Of a DNA stretch of 64,000 nucleotides, positions 13,391 to 23,949 are shown piece after piece (the stretch's first letter is position 1; every line of letters begins with the position of its first letter). The stretch covers positions 1-64,000 of the forward strand of contig NZ_KE384526.1 in the NCBI RefSeq assembly GCF_000426445.1. The letters run 5' to 3'. The position numbers and the translations under genes were made by a program. The notes below the pieces were generated by a model. It was not told the origin of the DNA and searched no databases. It saw only the letters and a list, made by a program, of their open reading frames with translations. The stretch comes from Brevibacterium album DSM 18261 (lineage in GTDB: Bacteria > Actinomycetota > Actinomycetes > Actinomycetales > Brevibacteriaceae).

Positions 13391-14883
13391 GCAGGCAGAT
13401 CCGCTTCAACGCCTTCGAGATGAACTGCGTCGCCCACCAGTCCCCGGGACTGTGGCGGTACCCCGGCGACCAGGCGTGGAGGTACAAGGATCTCGAGTAC
13501 TGGCAGGACATCGCGCGGATCGCCGAGCGCGGGCTCTTCGACTCGGTGTTCATCGCGGACGTGCTCGGCACCTACGACGTCTTCGGCGGCAGCGATGTCG
13601 CAGCGATCAGGCAGGGCGCTCAGGTGCCCGTCAACGATCCGCTGCAGCTGGCCGTCGCGGGCGCGGCGGTGACGGAGCACGTGGGCTTCGGGATCACGGC
13701 GGGCACGGCCTTCGAGCATCCCGTGCCCTTCGCCCGGCGACTGTCGACGCTCGATCACCTCACCAGGGGCCGGGTGGGCTGGAACGTCGTGACCGGCTAT
13801 CTCCCCTCGGCCGCGCGCAACCTCGGGCAGGCCGACCAGCTCGCCCACGATGCGCGCTACGACCACGCCGATGAGTACCTCGAGGTGGTCTACAAGCTGC
13901 TCGAGGGCTCCTGGGAGGACGATGCCGTCGTCCGCGATGCCGAGACCGGCGTCTTCGCGGACCCGGCGAAGGTCCATCACATCGGCCACCACGGGAAGCA
14001 CTTCGACGTGCCGGGCATCCACCTGTCCGAGCCCTCCCCGCAGCGCACGCCGGTGATCTTCCAGGCCGGCGCCTCGCCCCGGGGCGTGCGGTTCGCCGCG
14101 GAGAACGCGGAGGCGATCTTCATCGGCGGTCCTACCAAGCAGATCGCGAAGGAGACCGTCCGGCGCATCCGCCGCGCACTCGTGGATGCGGGACGGGGCC
14201 CCTATGACGCGAAGATCTACCTCCTCAGCACGATCATTACGGACGAGACGGCCCAAGGTGCGGCCGCCAAGCACCGGGACCTGCTCTCGTACGCGAGCGT
14301 CGAGGGCACCGCGGTCTTCTTCTCCGGCTGGCTCGGCATCGACCTCTCCGCCTACGACCTCGACGAGCCGCTGGGGAACGTGAAGTCCAATGCCATCCAG
14401 TCCGCGCTCGCCGCCTTCCAGGGCGAGAACGAGCGCGGGGAGGCCTGGACGGTGCGGGACATCGTGAAGCTCGGCGGGATCGGCGGGCAGGGGCAGAACT
14501 TCGTCGGCTCGCCCGCGCAGATCGCGGACACCCTCATCGACCTCGTCGAGGAGACGGACATCGACGGCTTCAACCTCGCCTATGCGACGACGCCGGGCAC
14601 CTTCGAGGACGTCGTGGACCTCGTGGTGCCCGAGCTCCAGGCCCGCGGCGTCTATCAGGAGGAGTACACGCCCGGGACCCTGCGCAGCAGGCTCTCCGGG
14701 AACGGGGACCGGCTGCCGGAGACCCACCGCGGTGCCCGTTACCGCGTGGGCGGACCCGGCTCCACCATCGACGATGTCACCGGTACGGGCATGCCCGCAC
14801 CGGCTGCCCCACGGGCCGCGCAGACCGCACCGTCCCAGGCACCACTCGCACACACCGCATCCGCAGGACAGGAGACACCATGA
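13387..14883 (+). CDS. FMN-dependent monooxygenase, NtaA/SnaA/DszA family
   Basis: A 498-residue luciferase-like (TIM-barrel) FMNH2-dependent monooxygenase of the NtaA/SnaA/DszA subgroup. It has the subgroup features WRYPGDQAWRYKDLEYW near residues 23-39, GLFDSVFIADVLG, GWNVVTGYLPSAARNLG and PVIFQAGASPRG. Members attack sulfones, nitrilotriacetate or other compounds. The C-terminal ~40 residues form an Ala/Pro-rich tail beyond the fold. It overlaps the preceding and following genes by ATGA, so the three flavoenzymes are co-translated. No flavin reductase lies in the operon. Confidence 0.88.
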   Translation: MSRQIRFNAFEMNCVAHQSPGLWRYPGDQAWRYKDLEYWQDIARIAERGLFDSVFIADVLGTYDVFGGSDVAAIRQGAQVPVNDPLQLAVAGAAVTEHVGFGITAGTAFEHPVPFARRLSTLDHLTRGRVGWNVVTGYLPSAARNLGQADQLAHDARYDHADEYLEVVYKLLEGSWEDDAVVRDAETGVFADPAKVHHIGHHGKHFDVPGIHLSEPSPQRTPVIFQAGASPRGVRFAAENAEAIFIGGPTKQIAKETVRRIRRALVDAGRGPYDAKIYLLSTIITDETAQGAAAKHRDLLSYASVEGTAVFFSGWLGIDLSAYDLDEPLGNVKSNAIQSALAAFQGENERGEAWTVRDIVKLGGIGGQGQNFVGSPAQIADTLIDLVEETDIDGFNLAYATTPGTFEDVVDLVVPELQARGVYQEEYTPGTLRSRLSGNGDRLPETHRGARYRVGGPGSTIDDVTGTGMPAPAAPRAAQTAPSQAPLAHTASAGQETP

Positions 14884-16115
14884 CCACCACGGCCACCGCA
14901 GACACCCGCCTGCGCACGTACTGGACCGGGCACGCTGATGCCGAGGAGCTCGCCCGCTGGGAGGCGGTGGCCGAGCGCGTGGCCGAGGCGCTCGCGGCAG
15001 ACGCCTATGAGCGCGACCGTGCCAATGCCACCCCCTTCGCCGAGGCCGCCCTGCTCAAGGACTCCGGTCTGACCTCGCTGCTGGTGCCGGCCGAGTTCGG
15101 CGGCGGGGGCGGGCACTGGGAGTCCGCCCTGCGCGCGGTCCGCATCCTCGCGCGTACCGACGGCTCGATCGCCCAGCTGCTCGCCTATCACTACATCAAC
15201 GAGGGCAATGTCGTCTTCGGCGCGCGCTCGGACGCGGTCACCGAGGACTGGCTGCGCCGCAGCGCGGACGGCCGCTGGATCTGGGGCGATTCCGTCAACC
15301 CCACGGATCCCGATCTGGAGCTCGTGCCCGAGGGCGAGGGCTTCCGCCTGCGCGGCCTCAAGCGGTACTCGACCGGCTCCGCGGTGGGCGATGCCCTCGT
15401 GGTCAACGCCGTGATCCGCGGCGGTGAGCACGACGGGCAGGTCGCAGCACTCGTGCTGGAGCGGGGTCGGGCCGGCGTCGAGCACCTCGACGACTGGGAC
15501 TTCCTGGGCCAGCGGCTGTCCTCCTCGAACTCGGTCCGCTACCACGACGTCCGGGTGGAGCGCGGGGACATCCTGGGCCACCTCGTGGACGAGCCGTTCG
15601 CCACGCTCCTGACCCCGGGCATCCAGCTCATGTTCGGGAACCTGTACCTGGGGCTGGCCGAGGGCGCGCTGGCACTCGGCGCCGAACTGACCCGGAAGCG
15701 TCCGAACGCCTGGTTCCTCTCCGCCGTCGAGCGGTACCGCGACGATCCCTTCGTCAAACGGCTCTACGGCGAGCTCGTCTCCCGCATCGCGGCCGTCGAG
15801 GCGCTCGCGGACAGGCTGAACCGGGACTACGACGCATACATCGGCAGGGGTCGCTCCCTCACCTGGGAGGAACGCGAGGAGGCCGCGATCCGCATCGCGC
15901 AGCTCAAGGTCGTGTCCTCCGACCTCGTCACGGACCTGAGCAACCGGATCTTCGAGGCGACGGGGACGAGCTCGACCCGGACCGGGGTGGGCCTCGACCT
16001 GTTCTGGCGCAATGCCCGCACCCACACCCTCCACGATCCCGTCGACTACAAGAAGCTCGAGGTCGGCGCGCACTTCCTCAACGGCGAGACCGCACCGCTG
16101 TCCCTCTACACCTGA
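14880..16115 (+). CDS. DszC-like flavin-dependent monooxygenase
   Basis: A second acyl-CoA-dehydrogenase-fold oxygenase (411 residues) of the dibenzothiophene-monooxygenase type. Landmarks are LLVPAEFGGGGGHWESALRAVR, YHYINEGNV, WIWGDSVNPTDPDLEL and the terminal FWRNARTHTLHDPVDYKKLEVG. It differs clearly from the SfnB-like gene, so this is not a recent duplication. Likely to work with the DszA-like protein in oxidising and breaking a C-S bond, but a DszB-type desulfinase is absent, so the substrate is probably not dibenzothiophene. Confidence 0.85.
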   Translation: MTTTATADTRLRTYWTGHADAEELARWEAVAERVAEALAADAYERDRANATPFAEAALLKDSGLTSLLVPAEFGGGGGHWESALRAVRILARTDGSIAQLLAYHYINEGNVVFGARSDAVTEDWLRRSADGRWIWGDSVNPTDPDLELVPEGEGFRLRGLKRYSTGSAVGDALVVNAVIRGGEHDGQVAALVLERGRAGVEHLDDWDFLGQRLSSSNSVRYHDVRVERGDILGHLVDEPFATLLTPGIQLMFGNLYLGLAEGALALGAELTRKRPNAWFLSAVERYRDDPFVKRLYGELVSRIAAVEALADRLNRDYDAYIGRGRSLTWEEREEAAIRIAQLKVVSSDLVTDLSNRIFEATGTSSTRTGVGLDLFWRNARTHTLHDPVDYKKLEVGAHFLNGETAPLSLYT

Positions 16116-16142
16116 GGGCCGCGCCGCCGCGTGCTGCACCCC

Positions 16143-18239
16143 TCACCACAGCAGCACGCGGCGGTCGCGCAGGGCGGGGGCGAGCACGATCGCCGCGAGC
16201 ACCATGCCCGCCATCAGCACCCAGGCGCCGAAGTACGTGAAGATCGTGAGCTGCTCGGCCAGCGGCGGACCGAAGTCGAACGCCATCATCACGACCCCGC
16301 CGAGCACGAGGGCGGTGGCGAGCACCACCTGCACGAGCTGGTCGACGACGGTGCGCACGAGATTGCGGATGAGGTCCGTCGTCAGCCCGCTCGTCCCGAT
16401 GTCCAGCGTGCCGTCCTGCAGGTGCTTGACCACGCGCGAGACCTCGATGGGCAGCGAGGCCACCGCCGGCAGGGTCGCGTTCGCGTACAGCGCCGTGTCG
16501 TCGAGGGTCCTCCGCAGGCTCCGCGAGCCCGCGAGCACCTCGCGCCCGTGCGAGCGCACGAGGCTCAGCAGATCGCAGCGCGGGTCCAGTTTGCGCAGGC
16601 TGTCCTCAAGCGTCGTGATGGCGCGGAAGGCCTGCGCCACCGCCCGGGGCATCGCGAATCCGTGGTCGAACACGAAGTCCAGCAGCTCGCGGAAGAAGCC
16701 CGAGGCCGCACCGCCCCCGGTGCCGGAGCTCGCATGATCCGCACCGCCCGCACGGCCAGAGCCCCTGCCCGGCTCCGCCGCGCCCGAGTCGAAGCGCAGC
16801 ATGATCTGCCCGATCTCCCGCTGCATCCGGCGCAGGTCGGTGCCCGGCGGCATGCCGAACATGTCGATGACCGCATTCGTCGCGGCCTGGGAGTTCTGCT
16901 TGTCGAAGGCCAGCAGCAGCGTGAGCACATCGCGCCGGTCGCGCGAGTCGAGCCTGCCCACCGCCCCGAAGTCGATGAGCCCGAGGTCGCCGGCCGGGGA
17001 GACCATGACGTTGCCGGGGTGCAGGTCCGCGTGGAACACGCCCGTGTCGAGCATCTGGCGGGCGATCGTCATGAACAGCTGCTCGGCCATCTCCCGCCGC
17101 ACGAGGGCGGACATGCCCGCCAGCGCCTCCGCGCTGCGCGACAGCGGCCGGCCGGGCATACGGTCCATGACGAGCACGCGCTCGCCCGAGAGGTCCGGAT
17201 AGACCTCCGGGATCGTCACGGCGGCCCGCCCGGCCGGCGCCTCGGCGCCGCCGCGTCCGCGCAGCTCCGCCTTCGTCCGGTGCACCGCCCGGCCGAGCAC
17301 CGCCATCTGCTGCGCCTCACCGCGGTAGTCGAGCTCCTCGGCCAGGGAGTCCACGAAGCCGCGGGCGATCTCCGCGAGCCCGATGCTCCGCGCCCACTGC
17401 GCCGAGGCCTCGAAGCGCTCGGCGAGGCTCATGATGATCGCGGAGTCAGCCCGCACCTGCCGGCGCAGGTTCGGCCGCTGGATCTTCACGACCACCTCCT
17501 CGCCCGCGAGCAGGACCGCCCTGTGCACCTGCGCGACCGAGGCCGCTGCCAGGGGCTGCTCGTCGAACTCCCGGCAGACCTCGTCGATGGGCCTGCCCCA
17601 GGCCCGCTCGAGCGACGGCCGGATCTGCTCGAAGGGCACCGGCGGCACCTCGGACTGGAGGGCGGAGAACTCCTCCACGAACTCGCCGGGGACCATGTCC
17701 GCCCGCGTCGCGACGAACTGCCCCAGCTTGACGAAGGTGACGCCGGCCGCGGCCAGCGCCTCGGCCGCCGTGCGCGCGAGCTCCCGCCGCGAGACCCGCA
17801 GGCTGGGCACGCGCGGCTTGAGATACCTCCGGAGGCCGAACCGGAAGAGGATCCGCTGGATCTCCCATACGCGCCGGGTCGTGCGGTACCAGGACGGCAT
17901 GCGCGCCGCCGTCCGCGCCACCTGCGTGAATGTGCCCGAGGGCAGGACGAGTTCGATGGCGAGCATGACGTAGAGCTGGATCGTGAGGAACCAGCCGAAG
18001 ATGAGCAGGAAGACCATCACGGCGGAGAAGCTCATCCCCAGGAAGGGCACATCGCCGCGCTGGGTGATCTGGAGCATCGCGAACGCCTGCAGCGTCACCG
18101 GCCAGATCGACAGGCCCATGACGAGCGAGACGATGGTGTTGCGCAGCGCGCCCGTGCCCACCGTCGTGAGCCGGCGCACGAGCGCCCCGACGACGACCGC
18201 ATTGAGCAGCCCGAGGACGATCGTCCAGAAGACGTTCAT
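16143..18239 (-). CDS. UbiB/ABC1-family atypical kinase, membrane-anchored
   Basis: A 698-residue ABC1/AarF-family protein. The N-terminus has three hydrophobic segments before the kinase-like domain; the C-terminus has two more (VVLATALVLGGVVMMAF and YFGAWVLMAGMVLAAIVL). Kinase-like motifs are the KxGQ motif VKLGQFVATRADMVP, the Ala-rich loop AAASVAQVH, the lysine VVVKIQRP, the catalytic loop FHADLHPGNV and the metal site LIDFGAVG. Family members support isoprenoid-lipid or quinone metabolism. The start ATG at 18239 follows GGAGAGGG; a GTG two codons upstream is possible. It runs convergent to the monooxygenase operon. Confidence 0.9.
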   Translation of the reverse strand: MNVFWTIVLGLLNAVVVGALVRRLTTVGTGALRNTIVSLVMGLSIWPVTLQAFAMLQITQRGDVPFLGMSFSAVMVFLLIFGWFLTIQLYVMLAIELVLPSGTFTQVARTAARMPSWYRTTRRVWEIQRILFRFGLRRYLKPRVPSLRVSRRELARTAAEALAAAGVTFVKLGQFVATRADMVPGEFVEEFSALQSEVPPVPFEQIRPSLERAWGRPIDEVCREFDEQPLAAASVAQVHRAVLLAGEEVVVKIQRPNLRRQVRADSAIIMSLAERFEASAQWARSIGLAEIARGFVDSLAEELDYRGEAQQMAVLGRAVHRTKAELRGRGGAEAPAGRAAVTIPEVYPDLSGERVLVMDRMPGRPLSRSAEALAGMSALVRREMAEQLFMTIARQMLDTGVFHADLHPGNVMVSPAGDLGLIDFGAVGRLDSRDRRDVLTLLLAFDKQNSQAATNAVIDMFGMPPGTDLRRMQREIGQIMLRFDSGAAEPGRGSGRAGGADHASSGTGGGAASGFFRELLDFVFDHGFAMPRAVAQAFRAITTLEDSLRKLDPRCDLLSLVRSHGREVLAGSRSLRRTLDDTALYANATLPAVASLPIEVSRVVKHLQDGTLDIGTSGLTTDLIRNLVRTVVDQLVQVVLATALVLGGVVMMAFDFGPPLAEQLTIFTYFGAWVLMAGMVLAAIVLAPALRDRRVLLW

Positions 18240-18305
18240 GTCCACCCTCTCCGATCCGGTCCGCGGATCTGCGGGGGCCGCCGCTGCGGCGCGCCCCGCG
18301 TCAGG

Positions 18306-19271
18306 CTACATGCGCACCGTGAGGACGCGCTCCCCGTCCGCGAGCTCGCCGGCCGTGAGCGAGGTGCCGGCGGCGGCGAGCGAGGCGGGCGTGTCCCGGC
18401 CCGCCCGCACGTACCGGCCCGTCCACTCGTCGAGCTCGCCCGAGGCCAGCGCGAGCGCGAGATCGACGACCGCGGCCGGCGGCGTCCAGTCGTCCCCGCT
18501 GCGGTGGTCGTGCATCGGCATCGACCGCGTCATGTCCGATTCCACGACTCCCGGCGCCATCTCGAACACGCGCAGACCGCGCGCGTGCCCGTACTCGACG
18601 AGCGATTCCGCGAGGCGGAACAGGCCAGCCTTCGAGGCCGAGTACGCGGGATGGGCGGCCGTGCCCTGCGCGCCGGAGCCGGAGTTGAGGTCGATGATGC
18701 GCACGGGCGCACCGCTGGCCTCCGCCGTCGCGAGCATGCCGGGCAGCAGGGCGCGCACCAGCCGGAACACCCCCACCAGATTGGTCTCGAGCACCGCGGC
18801 CAGATCCTCGGCATCGGCCTCCCACAGCGGACCCTCGGTCGCCTCGATGCGTCCGGCGTTGTTCACGAGCACCCGCAGCGGCGCATCCCATTCCGCGCTC
18901 ACCTGTGCCGCGGTACGCACCAGCTCCGCGACCGAGGCCGCATCCGTCTGGTCGAGGGCCGCACCCCGCACGCGCGGGGTCAGCACCGCGGTCGACGACC
19001 CCCCGGTCGCCCCGGAGCCGTCACCGGCCGTGCGCGCGGCCTCCGCGCCCGTCGTCTCCCCGGCGACCTCCCGCACGATCTCCGCCGCCGCCCGGATCGC
19101 GGACTCCCGCGTCCGGGCCGTCAGCAGCACGGGATAGCCGGCGCGGACGAAGCCCGCGGCCAGATGCCTGCCGATCCCGCGCGCCCCGCCCGTGATGAGG
19201 ACGAGGCTGCGGGAGTACCCGAGGCCGGCCGGCTCGATCGCCGTGCCGGGTGCTCCGACTCCAGTGGACAT
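18306..19271 (-). CDS. Short-chain dehydrogenase/reductase
   Basis: A 321-residue classical SDR with cofactor motif TGGARGIGRHLA, the NNAG motif (VLVNNAGRIEA), catalytic Ser in NSGSGAQGTAAHP and the YSASK catalytic Tyr/Lys. Residues of about 70-90 between the second and third strands are an Ala/Gly/Thr-rich insertion. The start at 19271 is preferred since AGAGGT is 7 nt upstream; a GTG 6 nt further up is possible. It is followed by the UbiB-like gene after 66 bp. The substrate is unknown. Confidence 0.88.
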   Translation of the reverse strand: MSTGVGAPGTAIEPAGLGYSRSLVLITGGARGIGRHLAAGFVRAGYPVLLTARTRESAIRAAAEIVREVAGETTGAEAARTAGDGSGATGGSSTAVLTPRVRGAALDQTDAASVAELVRTAAQVSAEWDAPLRVLVNNAGRIEATEGPLWEADAEDLAAVLETNLVGVFRLVRALLPGMLATAEASGAPVRIIDLNSGSGAQGTAAHPAYSASKAGLFRLAESLVEYGHARGLRVFEMAPGVVESDMTRSMPMHDHRSGDDWTPPAAVVDLALALASGELDEWTGRYVRAGRDTPASLAAAGTSLTAGELADGERVLTVRM

Positions 19272-19299
19272 GCTCACACCTCTCTCGTACTCGCGTCCC

Positions 19300-21854
19300 T
19301 CATGCCCGCACCTCCGCGCCGTGAGCGGCCGCCGCAGCGGCCGTCGCGCGCTCGCGCAGCGCCGAGGCCTCGTCCGCAGTGAGCGTGCGATCCGCGGCGC
19401 GGAAGGTCATCCGCAGGGCGAGCGACTTCCGCCCCTCCGGCACCTGGTCGCCGGTGTAGACGTCGAAGACCTCGAGCGCCTCGAGCTCGGCCCCCGCGGC
19501 CTCACGCAGCGTGGCCATGAGCGTGCCCGCGGGCAGCGACTCGTCGACGACGAGCGCCACGTCCTGGCGCGAGACGGGGTACGTGGACAGCACACCGTCC
19601 CAGGTGCGGGGATCGGGTTCGGCCAGCAGCGCATCGAGGTCGATCTCGAAGGCCACGGTGCGCGCGGGCAGGCCGAGGTTCTCGCACACCTTCGGATGCA
19701 GCTCGCCGGCCCAGCCGAGGACCGCGCCGCCGGGCAGCTCGAAGCGCGCGCACCGGCCCGGGTGCCACGGCGCACGCGCATCCGCGACGACGGCGGCCGT
19801 GCGCCCGCTCATGCGCACGATCTCGTGCACGAGACCGATGACATCGTGCGCATCCGCCCGGCGACCGGCACCGAGCGCAGTGGGCAGGGCGCGATGGCCG
19901 GCGATGACCCCGGCGATGTGGAACGGCTGCGCCGGCACGCTACCGAACACCTCTGCGAGCTCCTCCTCCGCAGGATGGTGCCCCGGAGCGAAGCGTGGGC
20001 CCGGGCGGTCCGAGGGACGGCCGCCCTCCGTCACCTGTCCCGCCTCGAACACCGCGACGTCCTTGAAGCCGCGGCCGGTGTTGCGCACCACGGCGTCGAC
20101 GAGCGTGGCGAGCAGGCTCGAGCGCATGAGCGGCCGGTCCTCGCCGAGCGGATTCGCGATCCGCACCATGGTCCGGCGCTCGTCGTCCGCGGGCAGCAGC
20201 AGCTGGTCGGCGCGCTCGGCGGACGTGAACGGATAGGTGAGCACCTCGCTCAGGCCCGAGGCCGCGAGCAGATCGGATACGCGGCGCCGGGCCCGCTGCG
20301 CAGCGCTCAGCCCCGCTCCGCCGGGCGCCTGCGGCACGACGGAGGGGATCTCCCCGTAGCCGCCGGCGCGGACGACCTCCTCGACGAGGTCCACGTCCTC
20401 CGTGAGATCCGGTCGCCACGAGGGCACCGTCACCCGGAGCACGGTCGCACCCGCCTCGGTCTGCGCATCAGCGGGAACGGCCTCCGCACCCACGGCGGCG
20501 AGCAGCTCGATCACCCTCTCCTGCGGGTAGTCGATGCCCACCCGCTTCGACGGCAGATCCGCGGCCAGCTCGATCACGCGACGGGCCGGGGCAGCACCCG
20601 CCTCCGTCACGTGCGGGCTGATCACACCGCCGGCCAGTTCCGCGAGGAGATCGGCGGCCCTGCGCGCCGCGGCGGGGCCGAGTTCCGGATCCACGCCGCG
20701 CTCGAACCGCTTGGCGGCCTCGCTCGGCAGCCGGTGGCGGCGGGCCGAGCGCGCGATGGAGACCTGGTCGAAGTGCGCCGCCTCGATGACGATGTCCTCG
20801 GTCGCGTCCGTGACCTCGAGCTCGGCCGAGCCCATGACCCCGGCGAGGCCGATGATGCGGCCCGCACGCGCGCCGCTGCCCGCATCCGTGATGAGCAGGT
20901 CCTCCGGATCGAGCGTGCGCGTCACGTCGTCGAGCGTCGTGAGCGTCTCCCCCGCCGCGGCGCGGCGGACGGTGACAGGACCGACGAGCCTGGCCGCGTC
21001 GTAAGCGTGCAGGGGCTGGCCGAGCTCCAGCATCACGTAGTTCGTCACGTCCACCGTGAGGCTGATGGGCCGCATGCCGGCCTCGAGGAGGCGCCGCCGC
21101 ATCCAGAAAGGCGTCCGCGCGGACGCGTCGATGCCCGTCACCGTCACTGCCGTGAAGCGGGAGCAGCCCGGCACCCCGTGGATGGGGGCCGCATCGTCGA
21201 GCTCGACGGGGAACCCCTCGCCGCCCGGGGCGTCGACGTCCACGTCCGCGGGGTCCGCGAACGGCTGCCCCTTGAGCATCGCGTACTCGCGTGCGATGCC
21301 GCGCATGCTCAGCTGGTATCCGCGGTCCGGGGTGACGTTCACATCGAGCGTCGTGCGGTCGAGGCCGAGAAGGGCCTTGGCGTCATCGCCGGGAGCCAGC
21401 TGCGCGAGCTGCTCCGGGCCGAGCCCCAGCCGGGAGAGCACGATGATGCCGTCGTGGTCATCGCCGAGGCCCAGCTCGCGGGCGGAGCAGATCATGCCGT
21501 CCGAGACGTGGCCGTAGGTCTTCCTCGCCGCGATCGCGAAATCACCGGGCAGCACGGCACCGGGCAGCGCTGCGACGACGAGGTCGCCGGCGGAGAAGTT
21601 GTGGGCACCGCAGACGATGCCGCGGGGCTCGCCCTCGCCCACGTCCAGCCGGCACCAGTTCACCGTCTTGCCGTTGGAGTGCTCCTCCGGCTCCGCGGAG
21701 AGCACGCGGGCCACCGTGAGCGGCCCGCTCACCGCGGGTCCGATGAGCTCCTCCTCCTCCAGTCCGATGCCCGCGAGCTCGGCCGCGAGGACATGCGGGT
21801 CCGGGGAGACGGAGGTGTCGACGCAGTCGGAGAGCCATTCGAGGGGTACGCGCA

Positions 21855-21855
<1 letters not shown>
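19300..21855 (-). CDS. pheT: Phenylalanyl-tRNA synthetase beta subunit
   Basis: Beta chain of the heterotetrameric PheRS, which provides editing (B3/B4) and tRNA binding. The 851-residue product starts MRVPLEWLSDCVD, contains the EMAP-like N-terminal tRNA-binding segment, B3/B4 region (GVPGCSRFTAVTV), B5 domain and C-terminal ferredoxin-like anticodon-binding domain (STYPVSRQDVALVVDE). Its ATG overlaps the pheS stop by one base (TGATG), the usual coupling. A longer upstream frame belongs to pheS. Confidence 0.97.
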
Positions 21856-22934
<1,079 letters not shown>

Positions 22935-22956
22935 TCACGGATGGATCTTCACGGAA

Positions 22957-22962
22957 AGTCTA
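22957..22962 (-). promoter_or_regulatory. Candidate -10 for pheST
   Basis: TAGACT on the minus strand lies 37 nt upstream of the pheS ATG, giving a short leader with a Shine-Dalgarno. The same hexamer precedes several other genes in the window. No convincing -35. Confidence 0.4.
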
Positions 22963-23002
22963 GCCGGGCCCGGTCGGACGTCCCGGGCGCGGGCGGGGCG
23001 TC

Positions 23003-23926
23003 TCAGAGGCGGACGCTCTTGGCCGATTCGTAGATGCAGATGCTCGCGGCTGTCGCGAGATTGAGACTCTCGGCGGCCCCGTAGATGGGGATCGCGACGG
23101 CGGCATCGGCCTGCTCCCGATCCTCGGTCGGCAGACCCCAGGCCTCGTTGCCGAACACCCAGGCCGTGGGCCGGGAGAGGTCCAGCCCGGTGTCCCAGGG
23201 CACGTGGAGGTCGTGCGCCGGCGGGTGCGCATCGGCGGCCAGCACCTGCATCCCGCGGGCGCGCGCGAGCTCTGTGACCTCGGGCAGGCCCACACCCGTG
23301 ACGACGGGCACGTGGAACAGGGAGCCCGCGGTCGAGCGCACCGTCTTGGGGTTGAAGACGTCCACACTGGACGCGGTCACGACGACAGCGTCCGCGCCCG
23401 CGGCATCGGCGACGCGCAGCACGGTGCCCGCATTGCCGGGATCGCGCACCTGCGAGAGGACGACCACGAGCTTCGACTCGCGCGTGAGGACGTCCGCGAG
23501 CGGGACGTCGAGCCGCTCCGCGACCGCCACGATCCCCTGCGAGGCCACGGTGTCGGTGAGGCCCGCGAGCGCCTCCGCGGCGGCCTGCCGCACCCGCAGC
23601 CCGGCGCCGCGGGCGAGGTCGATGACGTCAGGATGCCGATCCGCGGCCTCGGCGGTGGCCCAGATGTCGATGATGCCGCCGTCGGGGCGGGGCTGCTCCG
23701 CGGTCTCGTCCCCGCCGACGGTCGCGAGCACGGGCCTCCGGGCACCGTGCCGGCGCACCGCCTCCCGCACGGCCTGCGGGCCCTCGACGAGGAACCTCCC
23801 CTCACGCCTGCGCCCTGCACGGCGGAGCAGCTTCGCTGCGTCCCTGAGCCGGGTCGACTGCGGATTCGTCACCACCGGGCCGGTGAGGCGCGGATGGAGG
23901 GGGGCGGGTGCGGGGGAATCGCTCAT
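23003..23926 (-). CDS. SpoU/TrmH-family RNA 2'-O-methyltransferase
   Basis: A 307-residue knotted (SPOUT) methyltransferase using SAM, probably modifying 23S rRNA or tRNA. An N-terminal substrate-binding domain (RREGRFLVEGPQAVREAV) is followed by SpoU motif 1 (LSQVRDPGNAGTVLRVADA), motif 2 (VFGNEAWGL) and motif 3 (IPIYGAAESLNLATAASI). It typically lies between rplT and pheS in actinobacteria. The -10-like TAGGCT is 6 nt upstream of the ATG (minus strand 23933-23938), so the mRNA may be leaderless. The exact target nucleotide cannot be told. Confidence 0.92.
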   Translation of the reverse strand: MSDSPAPAPLHPRLTGPVVTNPQSTRLRDAAKLLRRAGRRREGRFLVEGPQAVREAVRRHGARRPVLATVGGDETAEQPRPDGGIIDIWATAEAADRHPDVIDLARGAGLRVRQAAAEALAGLTDTVASQGIVAVAERLDVPLADVLTRESKLVVVLSQVRDPGNAGTVLRVADAAGADAVVVTASSVDVFNPKTVRSTAGSLFHVPVVTGVGLPEVTELARARGMQVLAADAHPPAHDLHVPWDTGLDLSRPTAWVFGNEAWGLPTEDREQADAAVAIPIYGAAESLNLATAASICIYESAKSVRL

Positions 23927-23949
23927 GGCAGAAGCCTACTGCCGCGCAC

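Noticed and set aside
16131..19382. 1083-residue plus-strand ORF
   Set aside because: Antisense to the UbiB-like kinase and SDR genes; no motifs, extreme His/Arg/Asp content.
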